In this document: piece after piece, positions 21,520 through 35,121 of the stretch
How positions within the stretch are numbered: the first letter of the stretch is position 1
Layout of the letters: each line of letters starts with the position of its first letter
NCBI GenBank assembly: GCA_037903355.1
Contig: JBAJFE010000025.1
Coordinates: forward strand, 620,001 to 684,000
DNA length: 64,000 nucleotides
DNA from: Trichuris trichiura
Taxonomy: Eukaryota; Nematoda; Enoplea; Trichinellida; Trichuridae
Reading direction: 5' to 3'
Notes under the pieces: model-generated
The model's input: the letters and a program-made list of their open reading frames with translations, nothing else
Told to the model about the DNA's origin: nothing
Database searches by the model: none
Made by a program: the position numbers and the translations under genes

Positions 21520-24500
21520 GAAGCACTAGGGGACTATAAGCAAGTCGTTTCGACTAGGCGACAACGATAACGCCACAGCGAATTCCACCAGCCTCAAAAG
21601 TGACAAGAAGAAGGAAAACAAACATGCTAGTCTAGATAAGGCACAAAGACATACGAAAACAATTTCTCTATTGCAAAATTGAATCGCTAGAAAAATATGC
21701 ATTGCAATGTATTACAAGCGTGCGTAGTGAGCAAAAGTACTTTTTCTACAACGACGTTTAAGTAGCAAAAATATACGAGGTCGGTGGTTCGTCAAGGACG
21801 TTTCTGACAAGCCATTGAGTGGGAGGATTAAGAATTACGTTCAACCTGTTTGCAATCGATAAACTACCGTGGATGTACGAATTAGTGAAAAATCTACCAA
21901 ACCGCCTTAGGCTCAACGCAAAATGGCGCACAGCAACCTCGTTCCAACTTTTTTTCCTACTGCAGGAATCAACCAATTCGAAATATTGCAACAACAGTCA
22001 GTTTATCAATCAAATGGGTTGAAGGATTATCATGTCGCCCACGCACACTGACAAAACAACAGCTCATTCCCTTGTATTGCATTAACACCTTAGTCGGCCA
22101 TTCAGAATTGCCTGTGTTAACAAGATAAAACTTGGGCATTTTCTTTCCGGACAGCTGACGACTTAGAAGATTTAATTTCAAAAAGACTTCGGTAGAGGAA
22201 CTGGAAAATCATGCACGTGAACTGAGTTGCGCTGGACCAGTCCTACTTATTCATGTTACCAAATAGCGCCTGCAATTTTGCTAAGCTGCCAACAAGAAAC
22301 TAGGAATATCACATCCTTTAGCTGCAAGGTACCCTTTTCACACTTAGAAGGAGAGTGAGCTCCAAATTTTGAAACAAAGTTGCTCTTTAAGAATGCGGGA
22401 AGACGCCAAGGAAAAGTTTAGAAAGAGACAACAAAAAGTGAAATTAGCTTTCTGACCCTTCAGTTTGATAAATGCCATCCTTAATTTCTGTTCTAGAATC
22501 GGAAGGAAGAACAACCGTATTAAAACAGCTACGAACACCAGCCAACAAAAGTGAGTAAAACGGCGTTACCAAAAGGTAGCCCATTACGTCAACGCAAATT
22601 AAGCAAAGAGGAAAACGCCTTTTTTCAACATGAGCTCTACGGACAGTAAAGCACTGAAAAGCGGAATTCTTCTTCAGCTGGTTATAAATTTGACCATACG
22701 AGAGACAATAATTGATAAATGTTCTAAATTAATTGATAAATATTGTAATAACAAACTTAGAAATAGCTAGTCTAAAAATAGGCCTTCAATAAGCTCTTCG
22801 CATTTCATTACGTGGCAACACGTGAAACGGCCTACAACATAACTGAAATGTGCAACGAAACAACACCGCAATCCTAGTCGCTGTCAAAGCCAGAACTGAC
22901 ATTCATTATTTCGCACTTAGAAGTGCTCAAAATGTAATGTATTATATATACGCCACCGAGGACGTAAGCAAGGGGCGACCAAAATAATTCATTAAAACAA
23001 AGCCAGAGCAGAGCATCGTCACATGATATAAAGCAGAATGCCGTCTGGAATAGCAGCGGTGCATCAACGGCGGTCATCAAAGCCAGATGCGCCCAATAAT
23101 GAACGCGTCTTAAAGACAGGACAATTTAGCAAATGGTTGTTTTTGCACAGTGTTTCCGCTTCAAAAGCTCTCCGTTGGGACACAAAATTGGACAGATATA
23201 AATAGAAAGTATTTTATTTAATTTAGCATCTGCTGTAAGCAATTTGCAAGAATCCCATGCAAGTTTGACAGCCTTCGACAAAGCGCCTACTTGTTTACGC
23301 CTTTACGACCATCACGTTGCCGATCTATTCGACTCTATTACCTTACAACCTGCTGATAAGTACGGCGGAGGAAGACGCAATTAAACGTACCAAACGAGGA
23401 AAGAAAGACTACAGAGTAATTCTATCCAGACGTAGTTCAAATGCAACGAATCCTATTGTTTAGTTATAATGTCGCGTGCCGCTGTAGCAACTTTATCTAC
23501 ATCTGAGCGCATGTTGAAACTGTCAGCTTCATCAGATGGTGACATCATTTAATCTTGAAAACCTATTCTGGGGCAAAATAATCAATCACAATATGACCGG
23601 TTTCATTTTTTCAGCGCACGCCATAAAGGGATCGTTTAATATCGTATCATTAACAGATAGCAAGCATTTTGAAAGCTAGAACGTAGGCGCCATGTTCACT
23701 TTAATGTCCATTGACCAACTAGCCGCACACTTTGAATAGAACAAGCGTTAAATAAGTTGTAAGCTTCATAAGAGAACGAGTGGCCTAAAGGTGACTTGTT
23801 CATTCATGCAGTTTCGATTAGAAGCCATTCATTCTTTCTGACTGTCGACGTTAGCTTTGTCCCCAGGTTAGACTTGAGCGTCATAAAAAAATTGCGTTAA
23901 TCAATCCGTCTAAAATGCCTTGTCCAATCTTTAAGAAAAGGATTGCTGAGCCACAATAAGAAGTCGAAACGCTTAAAAGGTTGAAGTAAAAGCCGACTGG
24001 AAACGATTCAAGACTTTGCCATGCCAAAAGGTTGTCTGACATCAACTTGTCTACTTGTCAAAATGTCGTAATCCCACTCCGAAGAAATGAACAAATAGAA
24101 TTCCGTACGGATCTTTAAACGCCATGTGCTTTGCTATTGATTGAAAAAAAGAAGAAGACTAAAGAGAAGTGATCAGCTTTGCGGAAGCAACGAAACTTTG
24201 CCAAATCGGCAAAACGTATACTGCTCGCAACGGTGATTGGGTTCCACCCCGAACTAGCGTTGGAGAAATATTTAAACAAATTGTGCATATGTAAAACTTT
24301 ATTGATAAAAAACATTCTTTAACGCGCACACATTGAGCAATATTAAAACATTCTAACATACCAGCGATACCTGAAAACACAAATCAGTCAACCCTATTTG
24401 GAAAAGACTTAGTCAGCTGAAGGAGCTTAATTATTACTTCGTTAATTTACCAAATAAGGAAAGGGGTTTCTCTCAGTATTCTATACACGAAGCAAAACAA

Positions 24501-27500
24501 TTCCACTAAAGATTGAACACGTAAAGTCATGCTTCCTCATGTCTATTAAGTAAAAAAATGGTTTGCAAATAGCTGAGAACGTGCTGCGGTTGCTCAGCTT
24601 TTCCCAACGTAAACACGTCAAGAGATACTAACAATGCCGCGGAAAAGATAGGAGCAGTTTGAAGACTAAAATTACACAAAATCGTTCAGATGTAGTAAGG
24701 AAATGCAAGTTGCTTGTAAGTTAATCTTTATTTCTTAATTAACTTGAAAAGCCATTTAAATCATGCCTCTTTTATGTTAGCTAGAAAAGCTACGTTCTAC
24801 CATAAAGACTACCTTGCAAACTAGGACAACTTCATGTCCAAGCGTTAATTATCAAAATTTCTAATCCCAGAAAAATATGATAAATAAAGCAGACAGTAGC
24901 TAACAAACGACACCGCCCTATAATGGTACTATAATAAGCCTTGATAATATTGAGGTTGATTTGTCATTGATTTTGAAGCAGTTACGCAAAAATATATAGC
25001 TTTTCAAATTTTGTTCAACACTTCCAAATATAACGTCGCAACAGTCAATGCGGCAAATCGAAACTATCATTTACTTTTGCCTGCAAGTGGACAAGAACTT
25101 TTAAAACTTAAGTTCTGCCAAGGCAGCCCTTTCGACAGTCTTTACAACCGATCATTTGTAAAGATTTACGCGAACTCTCAAAGTTAAAGAAATATCCTTT
25201 TTGTCACGCCGAAGAAGAGCCTCGACAATTGGCATACGACGTCGCTATCCCACGCAGCGGCACGGAGATCAAACTTCAAAATCTGGTCAACTTTCCCATT
25301 AACTGTTCAAACAAAGTGACAGCACTTGCGAACCGCCTCCCCTCCGGCAAGTACAAAACGAGTTTTTTATTACGTTATCCAAAATTGCTTGCAAAGAGAA
25401 AGTACGACGCGTAGGAGAATTCAAAGCGTAGTAGAATGTGTTACACGTAAATTGATCTTTTCTAAAGAAAACACTAATCATTTAAACTTGTCACTGCCTA
25501 CGGGAAAAAATTTCTAAAAACCAATAGTCTCGTAGAGTAAGTCTAAATAAATTTTCAAAACACGGCCAAAAAATAATGCTACCAAAAGCGATATAGCAAT
25601 TAACCTTTCAAGCAGCCATAAATGGAAGAACCCAAACCTGAATGAACTTTCCCAAGATGTCTTTGGGAAAAAACTTCAAAACTTTAAGTTTAATTCAGGG
25701 CAATTCGTTGACTGTGCATACATAATAAATTCCTAAGAACATGCCGACGAAACTATAATACCGCCATCATTGTTAAAAAGGGTTGTAAAACCATACCAGA
25801 CAAACTGCACCATAGCGACGAACAACTGCATGCATAACTATCCTGCAGCTATCACAGCCCAACTTAAAACGCAAGGCTGACGTACACATTCATTTATCAA
25901 TTTTGAAACAAGACATTCAAAATGGATAACCGCATTACGTAGCGGTCCACCATAAACGAGTAATTTAAATTATGCTACAAGTGCTTGCAGCGCCAGTCAT
26001 AAGGGGACTGCCCACTATCAAAATGCCAAACGGTCATCAATCACTAAAAGACTATCTCAACCGCACTGCGGAACGATTGCAAAGACGTGTTTTTCTGAAT
26101 GGAACGCTATTTTACCTAACACTGACCTCCACTGCTAACTAACTGCAGTAGAATCGATTAAGATATGAAAAATGGCAAAATATTAGAATGAGGACAGTAC
26201 AAACGGGCAGTTGTCAAAACAAACTCAGATACGCAAAAACAAAAAGACTATTGAAGCACTGGGAGAGCAGGATTCTAACCAAGGGCGCATCGCAACGGCG
26301 AACAAAGTGTTTGCGAAACCCTTTAAGCGACTGCCAGCTTGCAGCTATGGGTAATATTAAGGCAAGTTGCAGATGCAAACTAATGCCACGACACATTGCA
26401 ACACAGTTTCAACTGTAAAGCATTAGAGCGCACTAAAATAAAAGTAGTGTACGGACGCGACTTATCGAAAGATGCATTCATTTGCCTTTGTTCAGGCAAA
26501 GCATGCTGACCAGCGCAATTTTTCTTTAGTTGAAGTAAGCAACTAAAATATTAAGCTTTAATATAGAAAATAAAATCTGCTCACAAACACTGAAGCTAGG
26601 ATTCGTAGACGAGCAAAACAGATATCAGTACGGCACGGAAATAAAAGGCAATGTTGAAAGTAATCTCATCTTCCGGAATACTCACTGCCCAGTTCTACTT
26701 TTTGGGGAACGTCACTTGAATTTGATATGGCATCTTCCTGTTGGCTAAAACATCACTGACCTTAAGGGTTACTGATTGTAGCCTATCGCTAGATGGACTC
26801 GTTTCCCAACAAATGTCAACTTTCTCTATCAAACCACCTGTGTTCTACGAACAATTTCAAGCATTAATTAATACCACATGCATTTACGTAATTGCTTTCA
26901 AAAATCGTAACCTGAACCTTGCACAAAGCAGCGACATAGTGTGCACCGCATACTACCGGAAGGAACTTGCGAAGCCTAAAGATTCAATTGCCAATGATGA
27001 GTTTATGAGTGCTGACGCAACGGGTTATCAAAAGAAATCTTGTAGTCACTGAGCAAGTGAAACTGAAAGTCTTAAACGGCTGAACGCCTCAACCGCCTTT
27101 ACAAAGCTGCCGATTTTGGTGCAGCTCTCAGCGAACCTGCTTTGCTTACAAAAAGCAAAAATGCAAGACAAGAATAACATATTCTTCCGCGTTAATTAAC
27201 AACGAAAGTCTACACTTTGATACAGAGAAGATACGATGCCGCGCGCAGAACATGAATAAAGAAGCGGCGTAAATTGGACTACGCAACACTGCTTTATAAA
27301 GCTATCTGCCTGACGTACATAAATCAACTTGGATTGTGCGCTGTCTTGGGAAAATGGTTCGACATGATAAACAAACCTATACATCACAATTTCTCAACAA
27401 AACCTTGTCATCATTCTATTTATTAGCAGAATAACACATTACATACTGCAATGAATTACGTCAAGCAAAGAAGAATGAGTAGCCTTATCAATGACATTTT

Positions 27501-30500
27501 GCTGCTAATAATAATTTTCAACATTTGCAAGTGAATCATGCGATCTTCTTGCTTTCGTTTGTTAATACGTCTAAGCACGAGTGAAAAGCGGCTGCACCCT
27601 AAGGGCGAAGTGTTACTAAATACTTTAAGCTTAAATATAGCCGGATACGATTATTTAGCAGAAAACGTTTCACTCCAAGTACACAATTTAGATAAAACTG
27701 CTTTTCGAGAACAACAAGCCTGGCAAATTGCCTCGAATTAGTTCACCTAACGTAGTTTGCAGAATAGGTAATTGGCGCCAAAAGGAAAAGGGCGCATTGC
27801 ATGCGCACAACAAATCATGGACAGTTTAGTTGCCTATTAAAAACATAACACGCGGACAGACTAAGCGATGCCAAGCATAAGGATATTACGAAGCTTCTGA
27901 AGTATAAACATATGCCTGAACAGCGCGAAGAAGGTTTCACTTGAAACCATTAAAGTATGCGGAAAAGTAAATATTAGTAATTAACATTACTCACGTGCAA
28001 AAGCGAAACAATGCGATACTACTACCAGTAATCCTTAGAGCTAAACAGCAAAAATTCTAAAGGAATAAACCAGGAAGTCAGAAATGTGTGCACCTACGTT
28101 CCGTCCTATGAAATGAGAGTCTTATATAGAAAACCAAAAAAAGGAAAGATAAAAATGTAGAGCAACACAATTAGGTTAGTTAGGCAAATTGTCCACTAAC
28201 TGAAGGAGAGCGTACAGTGAATTTGCTGCAGTACAAAAGCAACATGCTCGAATAGCCGCATATGAGTTGAAGCAGCCATTAGTAAACAATTCAAACTAGG
28301 TTGGATAAATTCACGATACGCGTAAGGGGCAAAGAAATCTTTTGTCAATTTAAACTTTCATTCGCACGAGCGGAAATCCACCGCGGCGGTTCATTGCTAC
28401 TTAAGAAAAGTTCATCAAGCTTCAGCTTGCTTTGCATTTTAATTATAAAAACGTAGGCGTTCATCAGAGCTTTTAAGCGTACTAATACCTTTCGCAGGCT
28501 GTGCATACAAGCCGCGCAACGAAAACTTTATCTATCGTTTGTGTTCTTTATGAATCATTAGGAATGCTTACACCGCAAATATGAACTGTGTCACAAAAAT
28601 GAGCTTTAAAAACTCTTAAACGTATTGCCCTGTTCCCTGGGAAAAATGCTTTTTGACTTTCAAACACGACACCACGGAAATAAGAGCAGGCAAAGGTTTT
28701 ACGACTAAACGATTTTACCCAAACTTTCTTTTATGTCCACAAAGTAACCACAGTTTCGGCAAAAGATCAGTTAGCTTGCTGCGGGATACTGTGCAGTCTC
28801 TACACCTGCATATGGTGTTGTAAACAGCCTTGGCTTCTAGCTGCACGATTAGCTATGCAGGAGAAACGGACCAGTGTCCCACGGATTCAAGCAAAATCGG
28901 ACAAATTTGACGATGTACGAAAGTTCTGCGAGACGGCAGCGAAGAAAGAATGCGGCGGACAGAAGTCAACTACCATAAGAGGACCCATTGAAACCCATAG
29001 TAGATACTGTAGCTGCATCAGCGTCTCAGCACTAAAAGACTTTGTCATGAACCCTAGCTTTTACCTGGGTAAGATCAAAGAGACTGTACATATCTGCCAC
29101 AACGTAACCACGACGAGGGGCTGTGAATGGGCGAAATAAGACCAGCATTGGCATTTTCGACTCGCTATTGCACCCCCACTCCTGAACCACTTAATGCATA
29201 CGTACACTGATCAGAAAGACCACATGGAACAGACCGGTAGTAACCTCGCTAGCCATTGATGGGTGTCGCTCATATCTAACCATCAATATGCACGATAGGA
29301 CAGTAATAATTGACTTAAATGACGACTACAGGTTCAGGTAATCCTGAAAGCTCCGATTCGTTTCTTTCGTATAGAACGAATTTTGCCGTAATCGCACAAT
29401 CGCGTAATACACACTACAGAATATAAGCAAAAAACGCACGTTGTCTTCCAAGAAATGCAACATTCATTCATCCTTATTTTGTGATTTACAATGATGCTGC
29501 TTCCCAAAAGACAACTGCATGACGCCGACATCGCACAAGGTACTCCAACTTTTTAGTTTATTTTAGCCAATAATTCCTCGGGCGTCACCGGAAGCACTCT
29601 ACGAGACATTTTCCGTTATTTACCATGCTAATCAGCAACGCATCTTAAAGGGGACGTAAAGTAGGCGGCATTACTTATCGATATGACAAAGTAAACATTT
29701 CTTGCAAGATTTAGAGAAAAGTGAAGCAAATATTCACTTTTTCAACACTGCGACAAATCTAAAAGAGTAATGTGCCCCGCCGCGATAACAGACGTTCAAC
29801 AATTTCAAAACAAGCATCTAAGCTTACTTTGAATACATGGCTGATCCTCGAGCGGGAACGAGAAATAAAGCTCGCGTCACGCAAAACGTTGAACGCGATA
29901 ACAAGTTCTGATCACGAATTTGCATACCTAACGAAAGACAAACAAACGACGCCTTCGCGATGCGCCAAATGGAGCAAAATTTAAGATTTCCTTCTGTTTC
30001 TGTCGTGAGGATTGAGCAAAATTACTCATCTACATTATCAAGCCCAGAAGTGCCCTACAGCTAATTTACGGACGGTAGTCAATTACTAGTAATTTTGTTT
30101 AACTTTGGTCACAGTTGAATGGGTGCATACGTTTTTCGGCATGAAATGCGCTAACTTCAGAATAGACTTCAAAAAAGTCAACCTTAGCGTGTTAACAAAG
30201 AGACAAGCTTAATCAAATGCTTTAAGTGCGGTCGGCTGGCATGAACCTATGCGATACTTCTAGCCAAATTATATACCATGTATCCCATCACAACGAAAAA
30301 ATCCTAATGAGATTTTACTGCTGAACTACTTACGCGAAGTGGACAGCCCACGAAGCACTCGTCTGTTGCGCTAAAAGAATTAGAGTCATTACTTCACACT
30401 CATGAAGGTGCTCTTGTTAGGTCACTACCTTCTGCAGTAAAATTCTAAGTACTACTATTGTAAAGCCAATGTTTGCATATTAATTGGGATTGTGAGCACA

Positions 30501-33500
30501 TGATTACTTAAGACTTCGCAAACAGAATGCAACTTCAAAGACCAACCGCCGTTAGGACAATGCCAAATCGATACTTCAACAAATGATCGCGACGTATTTT
30601 CGCGGCTTCAACGCGCATTATACCGAAATCTGCTTACGTCGCAGCAGATTTATAATTTCGTAAAAGGCATCGCAATTTTAGGGGTAACATTATTCCTACC
30701 GCAAGTTACTGCAGCTAACATGTCGAAGAGGAGTTGCGCCACAGGATGCCATGAAAATTCAAAAAAAGGCGCGGCAACATACTCCACTTAGCAAGATAAG
30801 GAATTTTAAATACAGAAAGTTACTTTCGGTGACTAGAGTTTGGAAGCTATTGAAATAGTGAGCGTCCAAGCTTCGTCAAAGAATACGCAACCGGTTTGTC
30901 GGTAACTTAACTTTACTAGTCGTAACTTTCTTATTTTATGCATTAAACCAATGTAGAGCCCTATAGAACTTACTAAATAAGCATTACGAAGACAGTCGCG
31001 AAGCGAAGACTAATCGTAACAAGCGAGCAGAAAATATGACGCAGCTCCGTTAATACCTCCACAACGCATTACTCTGAATGGGAAATTGATGAAACCGCAA
31101 AATAAGCTAAGGGAATACTCGACCAAAAAGGAAGTATGCTACTTCGCGTCCTTCAAAGAACTAATACCTGCAATTCCCAAGATATAAAATTAAACCTTTA
31201 ACTTCCCATTCACACCACTTTCCCTTGTGCCATTGATTGGATGGAAGCATATGTCATTCACGCATTTTGAAATCTTTTCAGAGCACGCGCTATTACAACA
31301 ATTGCTCTTCCTTTGGGAATTGGAATGTCGGCACATTTATCCAATCAGTCGAACCAACTTAGGAAAACTAATGACGAAGGTGCTACTTAATGAATCGCAA
31401 AGTCGAGCTCAGCCTCATCGACGAGACAGCGGAGTAAAAAGAAACAACCTATCCAAGCAAAACTCTTCCTTCTCACTTCGCATGAACTACTGCACAATAG
31501 ATGCACCTAATTAATAACAAAACCACGTCCTTCTGCTACTACGTTTCCTACACCGCAATCCCGTTGGTAGTACTGTCTTCGTCGCCAGCATAAAAAATAG
31601 AGCTATACAGTAGCAACATGTTAGCACATAATCATGAGGTAGTGCTGGCAGAAATATCTGACTTTTTTTAAACCATCAATTACACAGAGACAGTAGTCCA
31701 TGCGACCAAACGTTGAATACTACTGTTGCTCGTTTTTGAAAACCAGCAGCGCCGCCTACACGAACAAGTTGAACCTAACGAAGTGGCAAAGGGTCAATTA
31801 ATACACATGTAAGAGCAAGCCGTAACTAGGCTACTTTAAACAGGTATTTAAGCAGCAACAAAAAAATTGCATCTGTTTATACGACCAACTAGTTATGTTC
31901 TACCATCAAAAATGGGTAACATATTCCGTGTCTCAAGGCACGGTGAAAAAATTACACATCAATAAAAGCTGTGGCAGAACGTGGAAAGTGAAGCACTAAA
32001 TTATACGGTGCCCATAGCTCTTATTACTAATCATAATTGTGTTCGTAAATGCAACGGCAACTTCCCGCAGGGTGCGCTAATTTCAACACGCGCTTACAAT
32101 AACCTGCGGGTCGCATTTCTGTATACAATTATAAAATTGTATGCGCCCGTAAAACAGAGGTACATTTTCAACACAATAAGTGGATATAGTCTTGGTTCTA
32201 TTAGCTAATGATGTCTGCACGACAAGCGCTACTTCCAAACATGCATCATGTAATAATTACATTAAGTTGTTAAATTAATGAATGTAATTAATGTTAATTA
32301 GTCGAAACGATTAAATGAGAAATTCTTCGCTGCTATAGGCAACGGTGGGCTGTCGATAGGCTACCTTTTGAAAGGCGTCGAATAGCCATGGATCAACATC
32401 TTACACGGTATGGCAATGCTGGGCTACCAGAATTCAGCTGAAAGCAATACCCATTCCATGAAGAGAACTTCTGACAATAGCATTCTTTGAAAGCCAAGGG
32501 ACATAGAAGAATAATCAATTTCACGGGATACGACACTACTCATGCCACTTAATACGTTACAGCTTGAATACAAGATGAAGGATGCTTTGGCAGACACCGC
32601 CAGGCATTCATTACCGCGTAGACGCTCGAACGGGATTTCGTAACCTTCCGAAACTTAATCAGCCTCCCAATTAATGAACTTCACTTAACGCATCATTCGT
32701 GGTCATAAAGGCTTACTTGGGCACTTACAGCAAATCGGAAAGATGAAAGTGCTCAGATCTTCAAAATGGATGATAAAATGAAAACGAACATTTAAACTTG
32801 AACCTTTTTCTCTTGCTTGCAGCTATTTTCTAGCAGTCGGCACCAACTTGGACGTTGCAAACGTTGACAAGTGAAGGTGTTGCCCTTGGAGCACCGCTGA
32901 TTAAAATTTTACAACTCTGAAAACTTTATATATATATATATTTGCGAGACTGGAACCACTCGGCGAGACCAGTTCAAACAAGTAAAACCACTCTATCTGC
33001 ACGAAAGGACCAATCACCTCCTCTTCGAAGAGCCAGTTGTTAAAATTCATAAACGCTGCGCTACATTGAAATCCTCCCTATAGGTGCTTAGAGTAAGTTG
33101 CTTTTCTCGGCTAGAAGAAATTTTGTCGTCTGGTTTCGCTCAACAAGTTTTAACGGATAATACGACTAGAATGCCGGCATCGCCAGCAGTTTACATGACA
33201 ATGAGCTATACTGAGCTCAACGAAGACAATGCATCAGCAGCATGAAAAAAATTACAAACAGGTGATTGAAGAAGCATTGAAGTGCGCCCACGTCATTCCG
33301 CTTTGTACGTAATAGCTTGAAACATAAAAGTTCCAATTCCGCTGAGAAGTGAATGGCGGAATTGAAGAGTGAACAATTGGTAAAAAGAAGCTCGAAATCC
33401 ATTTCTATTGATCAGCTCTACCTTTTCAAGCTTGTACTTACATGCGCAAACTGCAGTGCAGTACCTTTAAGGACAGGTAAAAGGTTGGTGCCTGGATTGG

Positions 33501-35120
33501 CCGAAATTATGACCGAAGCAAAAGTTGCCCCAAAACACCGAATGGCAAAGAATTGCGCGACCAGTACAAACAGCAGAATGCACCTTTTCAAACAATCAAT
33601 TCGGCCAGCCAATTGAATTAAACATGTTTCGCTGACTCTTTGCTGCTGTTCAAACAATCGCATCGCCAATCCAAAGCACGGAATTTCAAAGCATTCGGTC
33701 ACAATTTATCCGGTCTACTACAATTCACTTTTTTTTGGACGCCGTCGCCGGAACACCAACACGCGGTCTTGGGCAAACAACAGCGGCAAAACTTACATTC
33801 TAAGCTTCGTGAATAATAGTAGCAATATTGCCGTCAACGAACAGACAGGAAATATGCAAATGGGAATAACAAAAAAACAAATTTTTTGCAAAAATCAATT
33901 GATGAATATTGATTCAACCACAACAAAAATTAGCAAACACTCGCACACGAATAGGTACGAAGCTGTTTAAAGCGAAAGCATGTTGCAACTCTTTTATATC
34001 GGCTAACCGCCCTGCCAACTGAACAAGAATTGTTAGCACTAGCGGACAGATTGACCAAGAATAGAAATTGCTACGCAAAAAACATCTGCATCAGAGAGCA
34101 CATAGTAAAATTTGACGCACCGATAAGGATCGCAAAACCTATTCAAATAAGCAGTAGAGAATTACGAGCAAATAAAATGGACCCCCAAAGGCTACTTTAA
34201 CCTAAGACGAATTGCCCTTAGCGCCTTGAAGGACCGTCGATTATCTGAGCTCTTAAAATTGATATTATAGTCACGCTATGATTATTCACACTATCGGATA
34301 GAATATCACAAGCGCATTTTGGAACTTAAGAACAAAGTTACAATAATACATCGAGCGCGGCACTTCCGAAGAAAGTTTCCAACTTTACCTCGCGTCTTCG
34401 CACAACACTGAGATCGTCTTGCAACACGAACTTCCGACCACTTGAGCACTTGTTGCCATTGGAACTGTCGCTTGAATTTCTGCGGAAGAGGAAATGAACA
34501 CACTTGACACTTAATTTTTAAATAACGAACCTTCAGGCAGAAATAGTGGTCTGATCAAAACGGACTAACCATTACATGTTCGCTAGTCATTCCGAACAGA
34601 TAGCGAAAACATCCCACTTCTTCCTAACGTATATATTTGATAAAGGTAAACAATAGATAAACAATGCAGCCTAATTGCGACGGGCCTAAGTAGAACTTGT
34701 TAACTCTTTTTTGCGCCCTCGCAAAGCTCTACACGCCATAATCACCAGCATTTTTGCAATGTATTTATCTGGTCAAATTGGTAACGTCGACAAGGCCTTA
34801 AAAGCAACAGCCTTCTAACAGTCAGATCGCACCCAAGCGCAATTTGGAATTTCAAAATTTTAGCTGCAATCATAACGGAAACCTAAAAAGCACCTGGAAC
34901 GCAAAGGTTTCGGCTGGTAGGAAAGGACAGCTTGTCAATGATGTCCCAACAAGTAAAAATGCTATGCCATAAGAAGTGAGCGATTACAATTCCCCCCAAG
35001 CGATAGCTCGAGTCATGGGATAAAAAAATGGATAAAAAACTAAGACTAAGCAGTCTAAAAGCCAGCGATGCATGTATATCATTTACAAGCAGATGCCGAA
35101 CCAACCGCATCCGTCATACG
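21520..35120. other. Large interval without recognisable genes
   Basis: About 13.6 kb of AT-rich sequence. All ORFs are short (at most about 100 codons), lack family motifs and rarely start with ATG. No transposase, reverse transcriptase, tandem array or convincing RNA gene was found by eye. It could hold long upstream introns, regulatory DNA for CPT1 or ClC, or genes with tiny exons. Confidence 0.4.
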
Positions 35121-35121
35121 A

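Noticed and set aside
26741..27052. 103-codon plus-strand ORF in the gene-poor interval
   Set aside because: No motif, no splice context and low-complexity composition like the surrounding DNA.
28855..29139. 94-codon plus-strand ORF with several Cys
   Set aside because: No signal peptide, domain or splice support; it cannot be told from chance.
33353..33702. Overlapping ORFs on both strands around 33.5 kb
   Set aside because: Neither strand shows family motifs or convincing splice sites.
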